Of a DNA stretch of 64,000 nucleotides, positions 16,910-26,090 are shown one piece after another (positions within the stretch are counted from its first letter, which is position 1; every line of letters begins with the position of its first letter). The position numbers and the translations under genes were made by a program. Under the pieces are notes generated by a model. The model saw only the letters and a program-made list of their open reading frames with translations, was not told the DNA's origin and searched no databases. This DNA is from Bifidobacterium dentium JCM 1195 = DSM 20436 (GTDB lineage Bacteria > Actinomycetota > Actinomycetes > Actinomycetales > Bifidobacteriaceae), in the NCBI RefSeq assembly GCF_001042595.1, contig NZ_AP012326.1, forward strand, positions 124,001 through 188,000. Reading direction: 5' to 3'.

Positions 16910-17962
16910 ATGGCAGCAACTATCTGGTACGAAAAGGACGCCGATCTGTCCGTGTTCGATGGCAAGAAGGTGGCCGTTATCGGTTACGGTTCCCAGGGCC
17001 ACGCCCATGCGCTGAACCTGCGTGACTCCGGTGTCGACGTGGTCGTCGGCCTGCGTCCGACCTCCAAGTCCGTGGAATACGCCAAGGAGCAGGGCCTGGA
17101 GGTCCAGTCCGTGGCCGACGCCACCGCCGAAGCGGATGTGGTGATGATCCTGCTGCCTGACCAGTATCAGGCCGCCGTCTACAAGTCCGAGATCGAGCCG
17201 AATCTGAAGCCGGGCGCCGCTCTGGCCTTCGCCCACGGCTTCAACATCCACTATGGCTACATCAAGCCGAGCGAGGATCACCCGGTGTTCATGGTCGCGC
17301 CGAAGGGCCCGGGCCACATCGTGCGCCGTGAGTATGCCGCCGGCCGTGGCGTCCCGGTCGTGGTGGCCGTCGAGCAGGATCCGGATGGCAAGACCTGGGA
17401 TCTGTGCCTCGCCTATGCCAAGGCCCTCGGTGCCCTGCGCGCCGGCGCCATCAAGACCACCTTCACCGAGGAGACCGAGACCGATCTGTTCGGCGAGCAG
17501 GATGTGCTCATGGGTGGCATCAACCACCTGTGCGACATGGGCTTCGACGTGCTGACCGAGGCCGGCTATCAGCCGGAGATCGCCTACTTCGAGGTGTTCC
17601 ACGAGCTTAAGATGCTGATCGATCTGGCCAACGAGGGTGGCCTGAACAAGGCCCGTTGGTCCTGCTCCGACACCGCCCAGTACGGCGACTACACCTCCAC
17701 CGTGATTACCGAGGAGACCAAGAAGCGCATGCAGTATCAGCTCAAGCGCATTCAGGACGGCTCCTTCGCCAAGGAGTTCATGGATGACCAGGCCGCCGGC
17801 GCGCCGAAGTTCAAGCAGCTGCAGGAGGAGTACAGCCACCCGCATCTGGAGACCGTCGGCCCGAAGCTGCGCGCCATGTTCTCCTGGAACAACCAGGTGG
17901 ACGCCGATGCCGATATGGCCGAGTCCTTCAACGGTAAGATCGCCCGCACCCAGGTGCAGTGA
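16910..17962 (+). CDS. ilvC1: Ketol-acid reductoisomerase 1
   Basis: A 350-residue class I enzyme converting acetolactate or acetohydroxybutyrate to the dihydroxy acid of valine/isoleucine synthesis with NAD(P)H and Mg2+. The Rossmann loop [17 protein letters not shown] is followed by [26 protein letters not shown] and the knotted C-terminal domain with [10 protein letters not shown] metal ligands. AAAAGGAG precedes the ATG. A terminator follows, so ilvC1 and ilvC2 are separate units. Tandem ilvC paralogues are known in Bifidobacterium. Confidence 0.97.
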   Translation: MAATIWYEKDADLSVFDGKKVAVIGYGSQGHAHALNLRDSGVDVVVGLRPTSKSVEYAKEQGLEVQSVADATAEADVVMILLPDQYQAAVYKSEIEPNLKPGAALAFAHGFNIHYGYIKPSEDHPVFMVAPKGPGHIVRREYAAGRGVPVVVAVEQDPDGKTWDLCLAYAKALGALRAGAIKTTFTEETETDLFGEQDVLMGGINHLCDMGFDVLTEAGYQPEIAYFEVFHELKMLIDLANEGGLNKARWSCSDTAQYGDYTSTVITEETKKRMQYQLKRIQDGSFAKEFMDDQAAGAPKFKQLQEEYSHPHLETVGPKLRAMFSWNNQVDADADMAESFNGKIARTQVQ

Positions 17963-18027
17963 GCCGTCGCGCCGCTTGACGCAAGTTGATCGCTGACTGG
18001 TTCTCAGCCTGATTCGGCTGAGATACG

Positions 18028-18064
18028 AAACCGCCATCCGTTCCGATACGGGTGGCGGTTTTTC
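18028..18064 (+). terminator. Rho-independent terminator after ilvC1
   Basis: AAACCGCCATCCG pairs with CGGGTGGCGGTTT across a short loop and is followed by TTTT. Clear intrinsic terminator. Confidence 0.9.
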
Positions 18065-18272
18065 GATTTTCGGCTCTTGACTCGGTGATTTTTCGGTGCT
18101 ATGGCTCACCTTTTGGACTGAGTGGCGGTTTAGGAGTGCGCTCGGGTAGGATAGACCCCAGTTTGCAGGACAAAATCCATGCACGAAAACACGAATTTCA
18201 TATCTGCGAATGGTAGAAACCCGAACGCTTTGGTGGCGTTCACCCCACTACGATAAAAGGAGTGCCAATACA

Positions 18273-19322
18273 ATGGCTGCACAAATCTGGTACGAGAACG
18301 ACGGCGATCTCTCCGTCCTCGATGGCAAGAAGGTTGCCATCATCGGTTACGGTTCCCAGGGCCACGCCCATGCGCTGAACCTGCGTGACTCCGGTGTCGA
18401 CGTGGTCGTCGGCCTGCGTCCGACCTCCAAGTCCGTCGAGCAGGCCAAGGAGCAGGGCCTGGAAGTCAAGTCCGTTCCGGAAGCCGCCGCTGAGGCCGAC
18501 ATCATCATGATCCTGGCTCCGGATCAGTACCAGCGCACCATCTGGGCCAACGACATCGAGCCGAACATCAAGCCGGGCGCGGCCATCGCCTTCGCCCACG
18601 GCTTCAACATCCACTACGGCTACATCAAGCCGAGCGAGGATCACCCGGTCTTCATGGTCGCCCCGAAGGGCCCGGGCCACATCGTGCGCCGTGAGTACGC
18701 CAACGGCCGTGGCGTCCCGGTCGTGGTGGCCGTCGAGCAGGATCCGCGCGGCGACGCTTGGGACATCACCCTGGCCTACGCCAAGGCCCTCGGTGCCCTG
18801 CGCGCCGGCGCCATCAAGACCACCTTCAAGGAAGAGACCGAGACCGATCTGTTCGGCGAGCAGAACGTGCTCATGGGTGGCGTGAACAAGCTTGTCGAAA
18901 TGGGCTTCGAGGTCCTCACCGACGCCGGCTATCAGCCGGAGATCGCCTACTTCGAGGTCTGCCACGAGCTCAAGATGCTCGTCGACCTCATGAACGAGGG
19001 TGGCCTGAACAAGGCCCGTTGGTCCTGCTCCGACACCGCCCAGTACGGCGATTACACCAACACCGTCATCAACGAGGACTGCCGCAAGCGCATGCAGTAC
19101 CACCTGGGCCGCATCCAGGACGGCTCCTTCGCCAAGGAGTTCATCGACGATCAGGATGCCGGCGCTCCGAAGTTCAAGGAACTGCAGGAGGAGTACGGCA
19201 ACGTTCGCATCGAGACCGTCGGCCCGAAGCTGCGCGCCATGTTCTCCTGGAACAACGGCCAGGACGACGACGCCGATATGGCTACCTTCACCGGCAAGAT
19301 CGCCCGTTCTCAGGTGCAGTGA
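18273..19322 (+). CDS. ilvC2: Ketol-acid reductoisomerase 2
   Basis: A 349-residue paralogue of ilvC1, identical over long stretches (the Rossmann loop, [20 protein letters not shown], the metal-binding domain), with differences concentrated at [11 protein letters not shown] and the C-terminus. Both copies keep all catalytic motifs, so both should be active; differing regulation or cofactor/substrate balance may explain their retention. The ATG at 18273 has AAAAGGAG upstream; the extension to 18210 lacks a ribosome site. Its own terminator is split by the IS3 element. Confidence 0.96.
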   Translation: MAAQIWYENDGDLSVLDGKKVAIIGYGSQGHAHALNLRDSGVDVVVGLRPTSKSVEQAKEQGLEVKSVPEAAAEADIIMILAPDQYQRTIWANDIEPNIKPGAAIAFAHGFNIHYGYIKPSEDHPVFMVAPKGPGHIVRREYANGRGVPVVVAVEQDPRGDAWDITLAYAKALGALRAGAIKTTFKEETETDLFGEQNVLMGGVNKLVEMGFEVLTDAGYQPEIAYFEVCHELKMLVDLMNEGGLNKARWSCSDTAQYGDYTNTVINEDCRKRMQYHLGRIQDGSFAKEFIDDQDAGAPKFKELQEEYGNVRIETVGPKLRAMFSWNNGQDDDADMATFTGKIARSQVQ

Positions 19323-19368
19323 GCATCCGCGGATCGGCTGACTGAAACCGGCTGACCGGCAATCGATG

Positions 19369-19387
19369 AAAGGCGACCACCCCCACT
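19369..19387 (+). terminator. Left half of ilvC2 terminator, interrupted by IS3
   Basis: AAAGGCGACCAC followed by CCCCACT. Joined to bases 20867-20887 (one ACT removed) it makes a stem GGCGACCAC/GTGGTCGCC with a TTTTT tail. The element sits in the loop, so an intact IS leaves the arms ~1.5 kb apart. Confidence 0.85.
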
Positions 19388-19411
19388 TGAACCGCACCCC
19401 GATTATTGGAC
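19388..19411 (+). repeat. IS3 left terminal inverted repeat
   Basis: 24 bp matching the right end with three mismatches; the ACT target copy abuts it on the left. Confidence 0.9.
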
Positions 19412-19454
19412 TGAAGAAATTCGGATTCGATGATTGGAGGTGTGGTTCTTTCGT

Positions 19455-20015
19455 ATGCGTGAGGATCGGAGGAAGCACTATGACGACGGGTTCCGGCGCG
19501 AGGCGCTGAGGCTCATTGAGGCCGGCGTGGGCAAACGCTCCCTCGCCCGTCGGTTTGCGATGCCCGTGCAGACTGCGGAAAAATGGATCATGCTGTACAG
19601 ATCCAACGGCGGGGAGGCGGTCATGGGAACCACCGGCAACAGGCGTTATGACTGGGAGACGAAGGTCGCGGCGGCGCGGGACCACGTCGAGAACGGCTTG
19701 AGCGTGGCCGAGGTCATGGCCAGGTACGGGATAGCGAGCATCGCCCCGCTGCAGCGTTGGTGCCGCGAATACCGTGCCGGTGGCGCGGAGGCGTTGAGGC
19801 CGAAGCCCAAGGGCAGGCCTAAAGGCGCGAAATCCAAGCCAAGGCCGAAACCCACGCGGGAGCAGGAGCTGACCGAGGAGGTCGCCTACCTGAAGGCGAA
19901 GGTCGCGTACCTGGAAAAACTCCGGGCCCTGCGGGCGCAGAAGTCACGAAGCGCGAGCGAAGCGCCGTCGTCCGACTGCTCGCAGGGCAGGGGCACCGGC
20001 TCGACCACCTGCTGA
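19455..20015 (+). CDS. IS3 transposase OrfA
   Basis: A 186-codon frame with two N-terminal helix-turn-helix segments (FRREALRLIEAGVGKRSLAR; ENGLSVAEVMARYGI), a basic Pro/Lys linker (KPKGRPKGAKSKPRPKP) and a leucine-zipper-like helix (LTEEVAYLKAKVAYLEKL). These are the DNA-binding and multimerisation parts of the IS3 transposase. The A5 run at 19915-19919 near the end of the zipper is the likely site of -1 frameshifting to make OrfAB; residues beyond it are not family-like. The ATG at 19455 is chosen; 19434 TTG is an alternative. Confidence 0.9.
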   Translation: MREDRRKHYDDGFRREALRLIEAGVGKRSLARRFAMPVQTAEKWIMLYRSNGGEAVMGTTGNRRYDWETKVAAARDHVENGLSVAEVMARYGIASIAPLQRWCREYRAGGAEALRPKPKGRPKGAKSKPRPKPTREQELTEEVAYLKAKVAYLEKLRALRAQKSRSASEAPSSDCSQGRGTGSTTC

Positions 20016-20026
20016 AGATCAGCGGG

Positions 20027-20821
20027 TTGGCGAGATCCACGTATTTCCACCATCTGTCGCATCCGGCGCATGAGACGCGCCCCGACCTCGATCCCATGGT
20101 CGCAGAGATCTGGGAAAGGACGGCCAACGGGTGCGGCCACCGGCAGATCCATATGTGCCTGGTCCACGAGTTCGGACAGAAGGTGTCGGCCAAGAGCGTC
20201 CTGAGGGTCATGCGCCGCATGGGACTCAGATGCCCGATCCGCGCCAGGAATCCATGGAGAGGCTACAGCTCGTACAGGGGCGACGCTGGCGGAGGGGTGC
20301 CGAACCTGCTCAAACGCGACTTCACCGCCGGCAAGCCGTTCGAAAAACTCGGCACCGACGTCACCGAATTCAAGGTCGCGGGCGGCAAGGCCTACCTCGC
20401 GCCCGTGTACGACATGGCCAGCAAGGAAATCGTCGCCTGGGACGTGAGCCGGCACCCCGGCATGGGGCAGCAGCGGCGTCTGCTCGCCATGCTCGAAGCC
20501 AGGCTGCCCGGGGGCGCGAACCCGATCCTGCACTCGGACATGGGATGGCAGTACCAGCACCCGTGGTGGCGCGGGGAGCTCGAACGGCTGGGCATCCGCC
20601 AGTCCATGAGCCGCAAGGGCAACTGCCTGGACAACGCCGCCACCGAACAGGTCTTCGGACACCTCAAGGACGAGTTCTACCGGGGGCGCGAATTCGACTC
20701 GTACGAGCAATTCAAACGAGAACTTGACGCGTACGTCATCCACTGGAACACCAGACGACGCCAGATACGACTCGAGGGACACACCCCGGAGGAATTCCGA
20801 AGCGTGTCCCTCGCAGCCTAG
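20027..20821 (+). CDS. IS3 transposase OrfB (DDE catalytic part)
   Basis: The integrase core is complete: first Asp in KLGTDVTEFKV, second Asp in LHSDMGWQYQ, and Glu in CLDNAATEQVFGHLKDEF, spaced as in DD(35)E enzymes. The listed start is a TTG; the frame is open upstream to before the A5 run at 19915, and its sequence there (LLAGQGHRLDHLLKISGLARSTYF) is family-like, so the natural product is probably an OrfAB fusion. Confidence 0.92.
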   Translation: MARSTYFHHLSHPAHETRPDLDPMVAEIWERTANGCGHRQIHMCLVHEFGQKVSAKSVLRVMRRMGLRCPIRARNPWRGYSSYRGDAGGGVPNLLKRDFTAGKPFEKLGTDVTEFKVAGGKAYLAPVYDMASKEIVAWDVSRHPGMGQQRRLLAMLEARLPGGANPILHSDMGWQYQHPWWRGELERLGIRQSMSRKGNCLDNAATEQVFGHLKDEFYRGREFDSYEQFKRELDAYVIHWNTRRRQIRLEGHTPEEFRSVSLAA

Positions 20822-20842
20822 ACCTGTATCCTATTTAACAAC

Positions 20843-20866
20843 GTCCAACAATCGGGGCGCAGTTCA
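20843..20866 (-). repeat. IS3 right terminal inverted repeat
   Basis: 24 bp, reverse-complementary to the left end with three mismatches; followed by the second ACT target copy. Confidence 0.9.
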
Positions 20867-20887
20867 ACTCGGAGTGGTCGCCTTTTT
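20867..20887 (+). terminator. Right half of ilvC2 terminator with U-tract
   Basis: ACTCGGAGTGGTCGCC followed by TTTTT; complementary to 19369-19380. See the IS3 entry. Confidence 0.85.
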
Positions 20888-21105
20888 GCATGGCATCCCA
20901 ACCCTATGCCAATGGAAGCAGACGCAGGAGGGGCGGCATAACGTTGTGCCGCGTACGATTCGGTGGCGTGCACGCGGTCACTTCGAGGGGATGATAGGTG
21001 GTAACGCCGCGTTGGCAGGACACTCGCCAGATGATTGATTGCCGGATTTTTTATGAGTTTTCGCCTACGATTTGTGCATAGGACGATTCGATAGGAAGAG
21101 AAGCT

Positions 21106-22908
21106 ATGGTTACAGCGACTGGTCCCGCACCCGGTTCCGACATGATGACCTCGGCTGAGCCGGCGGAAAACCGTACCGCATCCGGAGTGCTGTACGTCGC
21201 TCCGATTTTCGCCTCGCACATGGTGTTGCAACGCAATAAGCCGATCGTGGTGTTCGGCGCGTTGAATGCCGATTGTGCCGGCCTTGAGGTTACGGCAGCG
21301 ATCTGTACGCCTGACGGTTCCCCTGTGGCTCAGGCGCACGCCTACGCTTCGATGGAGGTCAGGCATGGCTTCTCCTACTGGCGCATCATGCTGCCGGCCC
21401 AGTCCGAAGGCGGCCCGTACACACTGCGTGTGACCGCGGGCAACGACTCAATCGAATTCCATGATGTGCTTATCGGCGAGGTCTGGCTGGCCGGAGGCCA
21501 AAGCAATATGGAACTTGAGTTGCGCAACAGCGATGATGCCGATGCGGAGCTCGAGGACTGCACCGATCCGCTGCTGCGCTTCTATAATGTGCCGAAAACC
21601 GGTGTGATCGACCGCAATGCCGAGAATGCCTCCGGCTGGCAGGAGTCCTCTCCGGAAAACAGTGGTGTGATGAGTGCCGTCGCCTACTATTTCGCACGCA
21701 AGCTGCGCGACGAGCTTGATCCCGATCTGCCGATCGGCATCATCGACTGCTATATCGGCGGTACGTCGATCAGCTGTTGGATGAGCGAAGACGCCCTGCG
21801 ATCCAGTGAAGCGGGGCAGGGCTATCTCACCCGATTCGACGAAGCGATCGCGGGCAAGACGCAGGCGCAGTTCGATCTGGAGACTTCCGCCTGGCAGGAA
21901 CGTTTCGACACTTGGAACGCTTCGATCGCAGCTGCGCGCGAAGCGGACCCGGATGTCACTTGGGATACGTTGAACCAACGATATGGCGAATGCCCATGGC
22001 CGCCGCCGGTCACGCCGACCTCGCAGTGGCGTCCGACGGGTCCGTTCCATGCCATGCTCGAACGCGTCGTGCCGTATTCGCTGGCGGGATTCCTGTGGTA
22101 TCAGGGCGAGGAGGATGAACCGTACTGCGAATCCTACCGTGAGTTGCTTGGCATGATGATCGGTGAATGGCGCGCGTTGTGGAGCGAGAATCTACCGTTC
22201 CTCATCGTGCAACTGCCGCAGTGGATCGATAAGGGCCATGCCGACGCGGGCACCGATCCGATGCTCTGGCCGGTGTTGCGCGAGGCCCAGTGGGATGCGG
22301 CGCAGACCATCGACAATGTGTACGCCATCTGCACCATTGACTGCGGAGAATTCGACAACGTGCATCCGACCGACAAACGCACGCCGGGCGAACGCCTGGC
22401 GGAGTGCGCGTTGCGGCAAATCTACGGCCTTGACGACGTGCCGGTGTACGGTCCCACGGTGTTGGGATTCCGTTGCGGTGAGAACGGCCATGTCTGCCTG
22501 TTCTTCCGGTATGCGCACGGTCTGCATTTCGAGGGCGTCACACCGGATGATACCGATGATGATTTCGTCGACCAATTGCCTTCCCTGGTGCGCAATGCCG
22601 AGCGTTCCGGTTTTGAGTTGGCCGGTGTCGACGGTGTGTTCCATCCGGCGACGGCGGCGATTTTCGTGGATTGCGATATCGAAGATCTGGTCAATGCGAA
22701 GATCAACGTGGTCGACTACAACGCTACGGAATTCGGCATCCCGATCAACAGCCGCAGCATCGGTACGATCACGTTGGCAACTTCCGAGGTCCCCAAGCCG
22801 GTGGCGTTGCGGTACGCCTGGCACAGTTGGGGACCGGCGCCGCTGTTCAACAGCGACAATCTGCCCGCCCAGCCGTTCCGTTTGGATCTCACCGACCGCG
22901 AGGACTGA
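21106..22908 (+). CDS. Sialate O-acetylesterase-type SGNH carbohydrate esterase
   Basis: A 600-residue cytoplasmic protein (no signal peptide). GEVWLAGGQSNMELE contains the nucleophile Ser; GGTSISCW, WYQGEEDE and NVHPTDKRTPGERLA (Asp/His) complete the SASA-family pattern. These enzymes remove O-acetyl groups from sugars; although named for sialic acid, some act on plant polysaccharide oligomers. No sialidase or sialic acid catabolic gene is near, while a CE2 esterase, beta-mannosidase and alpha-galactosidase are, so acetylated mannan or xyloglucan oligomers are the more likely substrate (inference). Confidence 0.83.
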   Translation: MVTATGPAPGSDMMTSAEPAENRTASGVLYVAPIFASHMVLQRNKPIVVFGALNADCAGLEVTAAICTPDGSPVAQAHAYASMEVRHGFSYWRIMLPAQSEGGPYTLRVTAGNDSIEFHDVLIGEVWLAGGQSNMELELRNSDDADAELEDCTDPLLRFYNVPKTGVIDRNAENASGWQESSPENSGVMSAVAYYFARKLRDELDPDLPIGIIDCYIGGTSISCWMSEDALRSSEAGQGYLTRFDEAIAGKTQAQFDLETSAWQERFDTWNASIAAAREADPDVTWDTLNQRYGECPWPPPVTPTSQWRPTGPFHAMLERVVPYSLAGFLWYQGEEDEPYCESYRELLGMMIGEWRALWSENLPFLIVQLPQWIDKGHADAGTDPMLWPVLREAQWDAAQTIDNVYAICTIDCGEFDNVHPTDKRTPGERLAECALRQIYGLDDVPVYGPTVLGFRCGENGHVCLFFRYAHGLHFEGVTPDDTDDDFVDQLPSLVRNAERSGFELAGVDGVFHPATAAIFVDCDIEDLVNAKINVVDYNATEFGIPINSRSIGTITLATSEVPKPVALRYAWHSWGPAPLFNSDNLPAQPFRLDLTDRED

Positions 22909-22971
22909 AGGTAGGGCGGTAGCCGATCGCCCGATTGCTGCCGGAATCGCATCGGTGTTCGGTCCCGCACG

Positions 22972-24033
22972 TCACTCCCATACATCCGGGCCGAAGGACT
23001 CTAGGTAGGCGACCAGCTCGCCGGCCATCTCCTCGTCCTCGGGGATGCGTGGATGGCCGTGGGTGCCGGAGGCGTTGCGGGAGTAAAGGAAATGCTCTAC
23101 GCGGATGTCGCCTTCGGAACGTACCGTCTCGCATACTTCGTCAATCGCACGGTCCCATGCCGGGTCGTGCACCAGAATCGTGGTGGCGAGCACAATCAGC
23201 GCCTTCGGATACCTCGCACGTAGGGCATGTATGAAATCGACGTAGCGCGTACGCCAGTGCCGGGCCGCTTCACCCGCGTAATCCGACGCCATGAAATCAT
23301 GCGGATGCGCATCGTTCTGCCCTAATGCCACGAGCACGACATGCGGCGTATACCGTGTGAAATCCCAAGGCTTCGTCTCACCCAGCGCCGGATTGTATGC
23401 AATGCGGTCCCACATGCTTTCCATGCCCAGATAGTGCGGTGCATTGAACCAGCCGATGCCGTCGAGCAGGGGAGCGCCGCCCTGCGATATGTCGTGCAGT
23501 TCCGCGCCGAGCATCCGCGCGGCAATCGCCGCATACGAATGCCAGCTGTCGGAATACCCGCTCAGATCGACTTCCGGATCGGCCTGACCTACGTAGCGTA
23601 TGGCCTCGTTGCGTTCGCCGCAGGAGACGGAATCGCCATACACCTCCATACGACGTGGCGGTCGCGCATCGGCCGGCGGCAGGATGGTCGCGCCGTCATC
23701 CAGTTCGATGCCGAGCATCTCAAGATGACACATGCCGCCGTCCTGACGCTTGAAGATCGTCACTTCATGCTCGATATCCGGCAGATGCTCGGCTAGGGTG
23801 ATGGTCGTGGCGTCGATTGGCACCGGCACTTTCACTTCCAGTCCGTCGATGATGGCTCCGAGAAAGATGTCGCCGTAATTCCAGTGGTTGCGTAGCTTTA
23901 CGCGTATGTGGGAGCCGGTGCAGCGGAACGAGACCTGCGTATATGGGAACACCCAGATCGGTGCTTTCGGATTATCGTCATCGATGCGTCCCATGAATCG
24001 CAGTGCCGGATCGTCAAATGTGATTGTATGCAT
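22972..24033 (-). CDS. CE2-type acetyl esterase (SGNH hydrolase)
   Basis: 353 residues: an N-terminal beta-sandwich (~1-125) followed by an SGNH domain with VYGDSVSCGERNEA (nucleophile Ser), LGQNDAHPHDF and a C-terminal HGHPRIPEDEEMA (His). This is the CE2 plan, whose members deacetylate xylo- and manno-oligosaccharides, often at O-6. No signal peptide, so it acts on imported oligomers. It is divergent from the GH1 gene with a 173-bp shared promoter region and convergent with the other esterase. In Roseburia mannan loci a CE2 is likewise paired with another mannan acetylesterase. Confidence 0.82.
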   Translation of the reverse strand: MHTITFDDPALRFMGRIDDDNPKAPIWVFPYTQVSFRCTGSHIRVKLRNHWNYGDIFLGAIIDGLEVKVPVPIDATTITLAEHLPDIEHEVTIFKRQDGGMCHLEMLGIELDDGATILPPADARPPRRMEVYGDSVSCGERNEAIRYVGQADPEVDLSGYSDSWHSYAAIAARMLGAELHDISQGGAPLLDGIGWFNAPHYLGMESMWDRIAYNPALGETKPWDFTRYTPHVVLVALGQNDAHPHDFMASDYAGEAARHWRTRYVDFIHALRARYPKALIVLATTILVHDPAWDRAIDEVCETVRSEGDIRVEHFLYSRNASGTHGHPRIPEDEEMAGELVAYLESFGPDVWE

Positions 24034-24178
24034 GGCAAGCTTCCTTACCTTCTGATTCGCATCTTTGAGGCAATCATAGAGATATCCGTTACCTCGCGCG
24101 CATTCCAGGTGATGATGATGGCACCCCTTTCGTGCGCGTTGCCGAGGGCGGTACTTTAGAATAAAAGACCAAACACTA

Positions 24179-24192
24179 TCTTAACCGCTTCA
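24179..24192. promoter_or_regulatory. Candidate operator in the CE2/GH1 divergent region
   Basis: TCTTAACCGCTTCA resembles the ACTTAAGCGCTTAA operator of this block with three to four changes; it lies 15 bp before the GH1 start. Weaker than the other copies. Confidence 0.4.
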
Positions 24193-24206
24193 GGAAAGGA
24201 CGTGCA

Positions 24207-25574
24207 ATGGAGAACACATTCCCGAAGGATTTCGTTTTTGGCACGGCTACGGCAGCCTATCAGATCGAAGGCGCGGTGAACGAGGACGGTCGCTGCCCCT
24301 CGATCTGGGATACTTTCAGCCATACTCCGGGAGCCACCTTCGCAGGCGATACCGGCGACGTAGCCACGGATTCATACCATCGTTGGCGGGAGGATCTGGC
24401 GCTGCTCAACGATTTGGGCGTGGATGCCTACCGTTTCTCGATCGCCATGCCGCGCATCATGCCCACGCCGAACGGCATCCCGAATGCGAAGGGTCTCGAC
24501 TTCTACGAGCGCATCGTCGATACCCTGCTCGAGTACGGCATCAAGCCGGTCGTGACGCTCTACCACTGGGATTTGCCGCAGTATCTGGAGGATGCGGGCG
24601 GCTGGCTCAATCGTGTGACCTCCTATGCGTTGGGCGACTATGCGGCCGTCGTCGCCAAACGGCTTGGCGACCGCGTCGACACATGGACCACGCTGAACGA
24701 ACCGTGGTGCGCCTCATATCTGAGCTATGGTGCGAAGGAGCAGGCTCCGGGGCTGGGACTCGGTCCGGGCGCATTTCCGGCGGTGAATCATCTGAATCTC
24801 GCCCACGGCCTGATGGTGCAGGCGGTGCGCGACATCGTCGGCGACAAGTCGAAGTATTCGGTCACGCTGAACATGCCGTTCAATCGCGGTGATGCCGATG
24901 CCTGCCATCGTCTCGACCTGATCGCCAATCGTGCCTTCCTTGATCCGATGCTGCGTGGCCGCTACCCTGACGAACTGTTCGCCATCACCAAGGGCATCTG
25001 TGACTGGAGCTTCATACAGCCGGGTGACCTGGAGAACGCGCACCAGCCGATCGATGTGCTGGGCGTCAACTATTACTCCACCAATCGTGTGGCCATGAGC
25101 GACCGTCCGCAGTTCCCGCAGGAGACCGGCCCGTCCACCTGCCCCGGCGCCTCCGACATCGATTGGCTGCCGACCGACGGTCCGCACACCGACATGGGAT
25201 GGAACATCGACCCGCAGGGCCTGTACGACACGTTGATGCGTGTGCATGACCGCTATCCGGAGGTCGATCTGGTCATCACCGAAAATGGCATGGCCTGCAG
25301 GGACCAGCTGGTCGTGAACGAGGACGGTACCAAGGCGGTGCATGACGCCGATCGCATCGATTATCTTGAGCGACATTTCGCCGCCGCGAAGCGTGCATTG
25401 GACGATGGCGTGCCGCTGAGCGGTTATTTCGTGTGGTCGCTGCTCGACAATTTCGAGTGGTATTTCGGCTATGCCAAGCGATTCGGCATCACCTACGTCG
25501 ATTACGCCACCCAGGAGCGCACGAAGAAGGACAGCTTCCTGTGGTACCGAGACTTCATCGCCTCGCGTGGCTGA
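24207..25574 (+). CDS. GH1 beta-glucosidase
   Basis: A 455-residue cytoplasmic (beta/alpha)8 enzyme: FVFGTATAAYQIEGA at the N-terminus, the acid/base Glu165 in TTLNEPW, the nucleophile in LVITENGMA and the substrate-pocket segment SLLDNFEWYFGYAKRFG. It releases terminal glucose (or another beta-linked sugar) from imported oligosaccharides. In a mannan setting it could remove glucose from glucomannan oligomers. The usual FSIxWPRI motif reads FSIAMPRI here, a W-to-M change near the active site that may alter specificity. CAGGAAAGG precedes the start. Confidence 0.93.
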   Translation: MENTFPKDFVFGTATAAYQIEGAVNEDGRCPSIWDTFSHTPGATFAGDTGDVATDSYHRWREDLALLNDLGVDAYRFSIAMPRIMPTPNGIPNAKGLDFYERIVDTLLEYGIKPVVTLYHWDLPQYLEDAGGWLNRVTSYALGDYAAVVAKRLGDRVDTWTTLNEPWCASYLSYGAKEQAPGLGLGPGAFPAVNHLNLAHGLMVQAVRDIVGDKSKYSVTLNMPFNRGDADACHRLDLIANRAFLDPMLRGRYPDELFAITKGICDWSFIQPGDLENAHQPIDVLGVNYYSTNRVAMSDRPQFPQETGPSTCPGASDIDWLPTDGPHTDMGWNIDPQGLYDTLMRVHDRYPEVDLVITENGMACRDQLVVNEDGTKAVHDADRIDYLERHFAAAKRALDDGVPLSGYFVWSLLDNFEWYFGYAKRFGITYVDYATQERTKKDSFLWYRDFIASRG

Positions 25575-25739
25575 GGGGTCGATGACATCCGTGATCCGCA
25601 CCATGACTGAGGTGGGTGGATGGGTGTGGCCGTCGCGCATTCCGTTCGTGCTTAAGTCTGCCGACGCGTCACACCTCCGATTGGCGCAATGCGCCGATTT
25701 CCAGTGTGACTACGGCATGGCGACGGGTAAACAAAGGGT

Positions 25740-25753
25740 ACTTAAGCGCTTAA
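25740..25753. promoter_or_regulatory. LacI-type operator ACTTAAGCGCTTAA
   Basis: Palindromic core TTAAGCGCTTAA, one of several in this block (25931, 32475, 32559, 36381). It lies ~190 bp upstream of the second copy in the 516-bp gap before the ABC importer. The gap also has a GTTAACGCCATTAATGTTAAC palindrome-like stretch near 25776; otherwise nothing is recognised. Confidence 0.75.
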
Positions 25754-25930
25754 CGACACTCGGGTAAAGAAATTAACGTTAACGCCATTAATGTTAACTT
25801 ACTGAATGCTTGCCGGTATTCCGATAGGATGCCGAAATAGCTGATTTTCCAACGTTTAAAGAAAATTGAGAAAATGCTGAGAATGTGCGATTGGTTGAAG
25901 AATCGCACGGCTGTGGCGCGACACGACACA

Positions 25931-25969
25931 ACTTAAGCGCTTGACAAACTTAAGGGGTTCACTTATCGT
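25931..25969 (+). promoter_or_regulatory. Promoter with overlapping operator for the second CUT1 importer
   Basis: ACTTAAGCGCTTGA (25931-25944) overlaps a consensus TTGACA at 25941-25946; 17 bp later TATCGT (25964-25969) is a plausible -10. Repressor binding would cover the -35 box. The start codon follows at 26091. Confidence 0.7.
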
Positions 25970-26090
25970 AATAATCACCACTTCATCAAAGGCAGGCAGA
26001 GAGGCCTGAGATGAGAGGCATCACCAACGAAGAATCGGTGCCGAGTCTTCAACGGTGATGAACAAGTGATTCATAAGGAAGGATCAGAAG

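Larger units (their letters stand above)
19388..20866 (+). mobile_element. Complete IS3-family insertion sequence
   Basis: A 1479-bp element bounded by 24-bp imperfect inverted repeats (left starts TGAACCGCACCCCGATTATT; the right, read inward, starts TGAACTGCGCCCCGATTGTT). The ends are TG and CA, as usual for IS3. It is flanked by a 3-bp target duplication ACT (19385-19387 and 20867-20869). It has two overlapping frames, orfA and orfB, with orfB at -1. Intact ends, intact duplication and unbroken frames suggest recent, possibly still active, transposition. Confidence 0.95.

Noticed and set aside
21106..22908. Sialic acid utilisation role taken at face value from the family name
   Set aside because: No sialidase, lyase or kinase lies in the window; neighbours point to plant glycan side chains.
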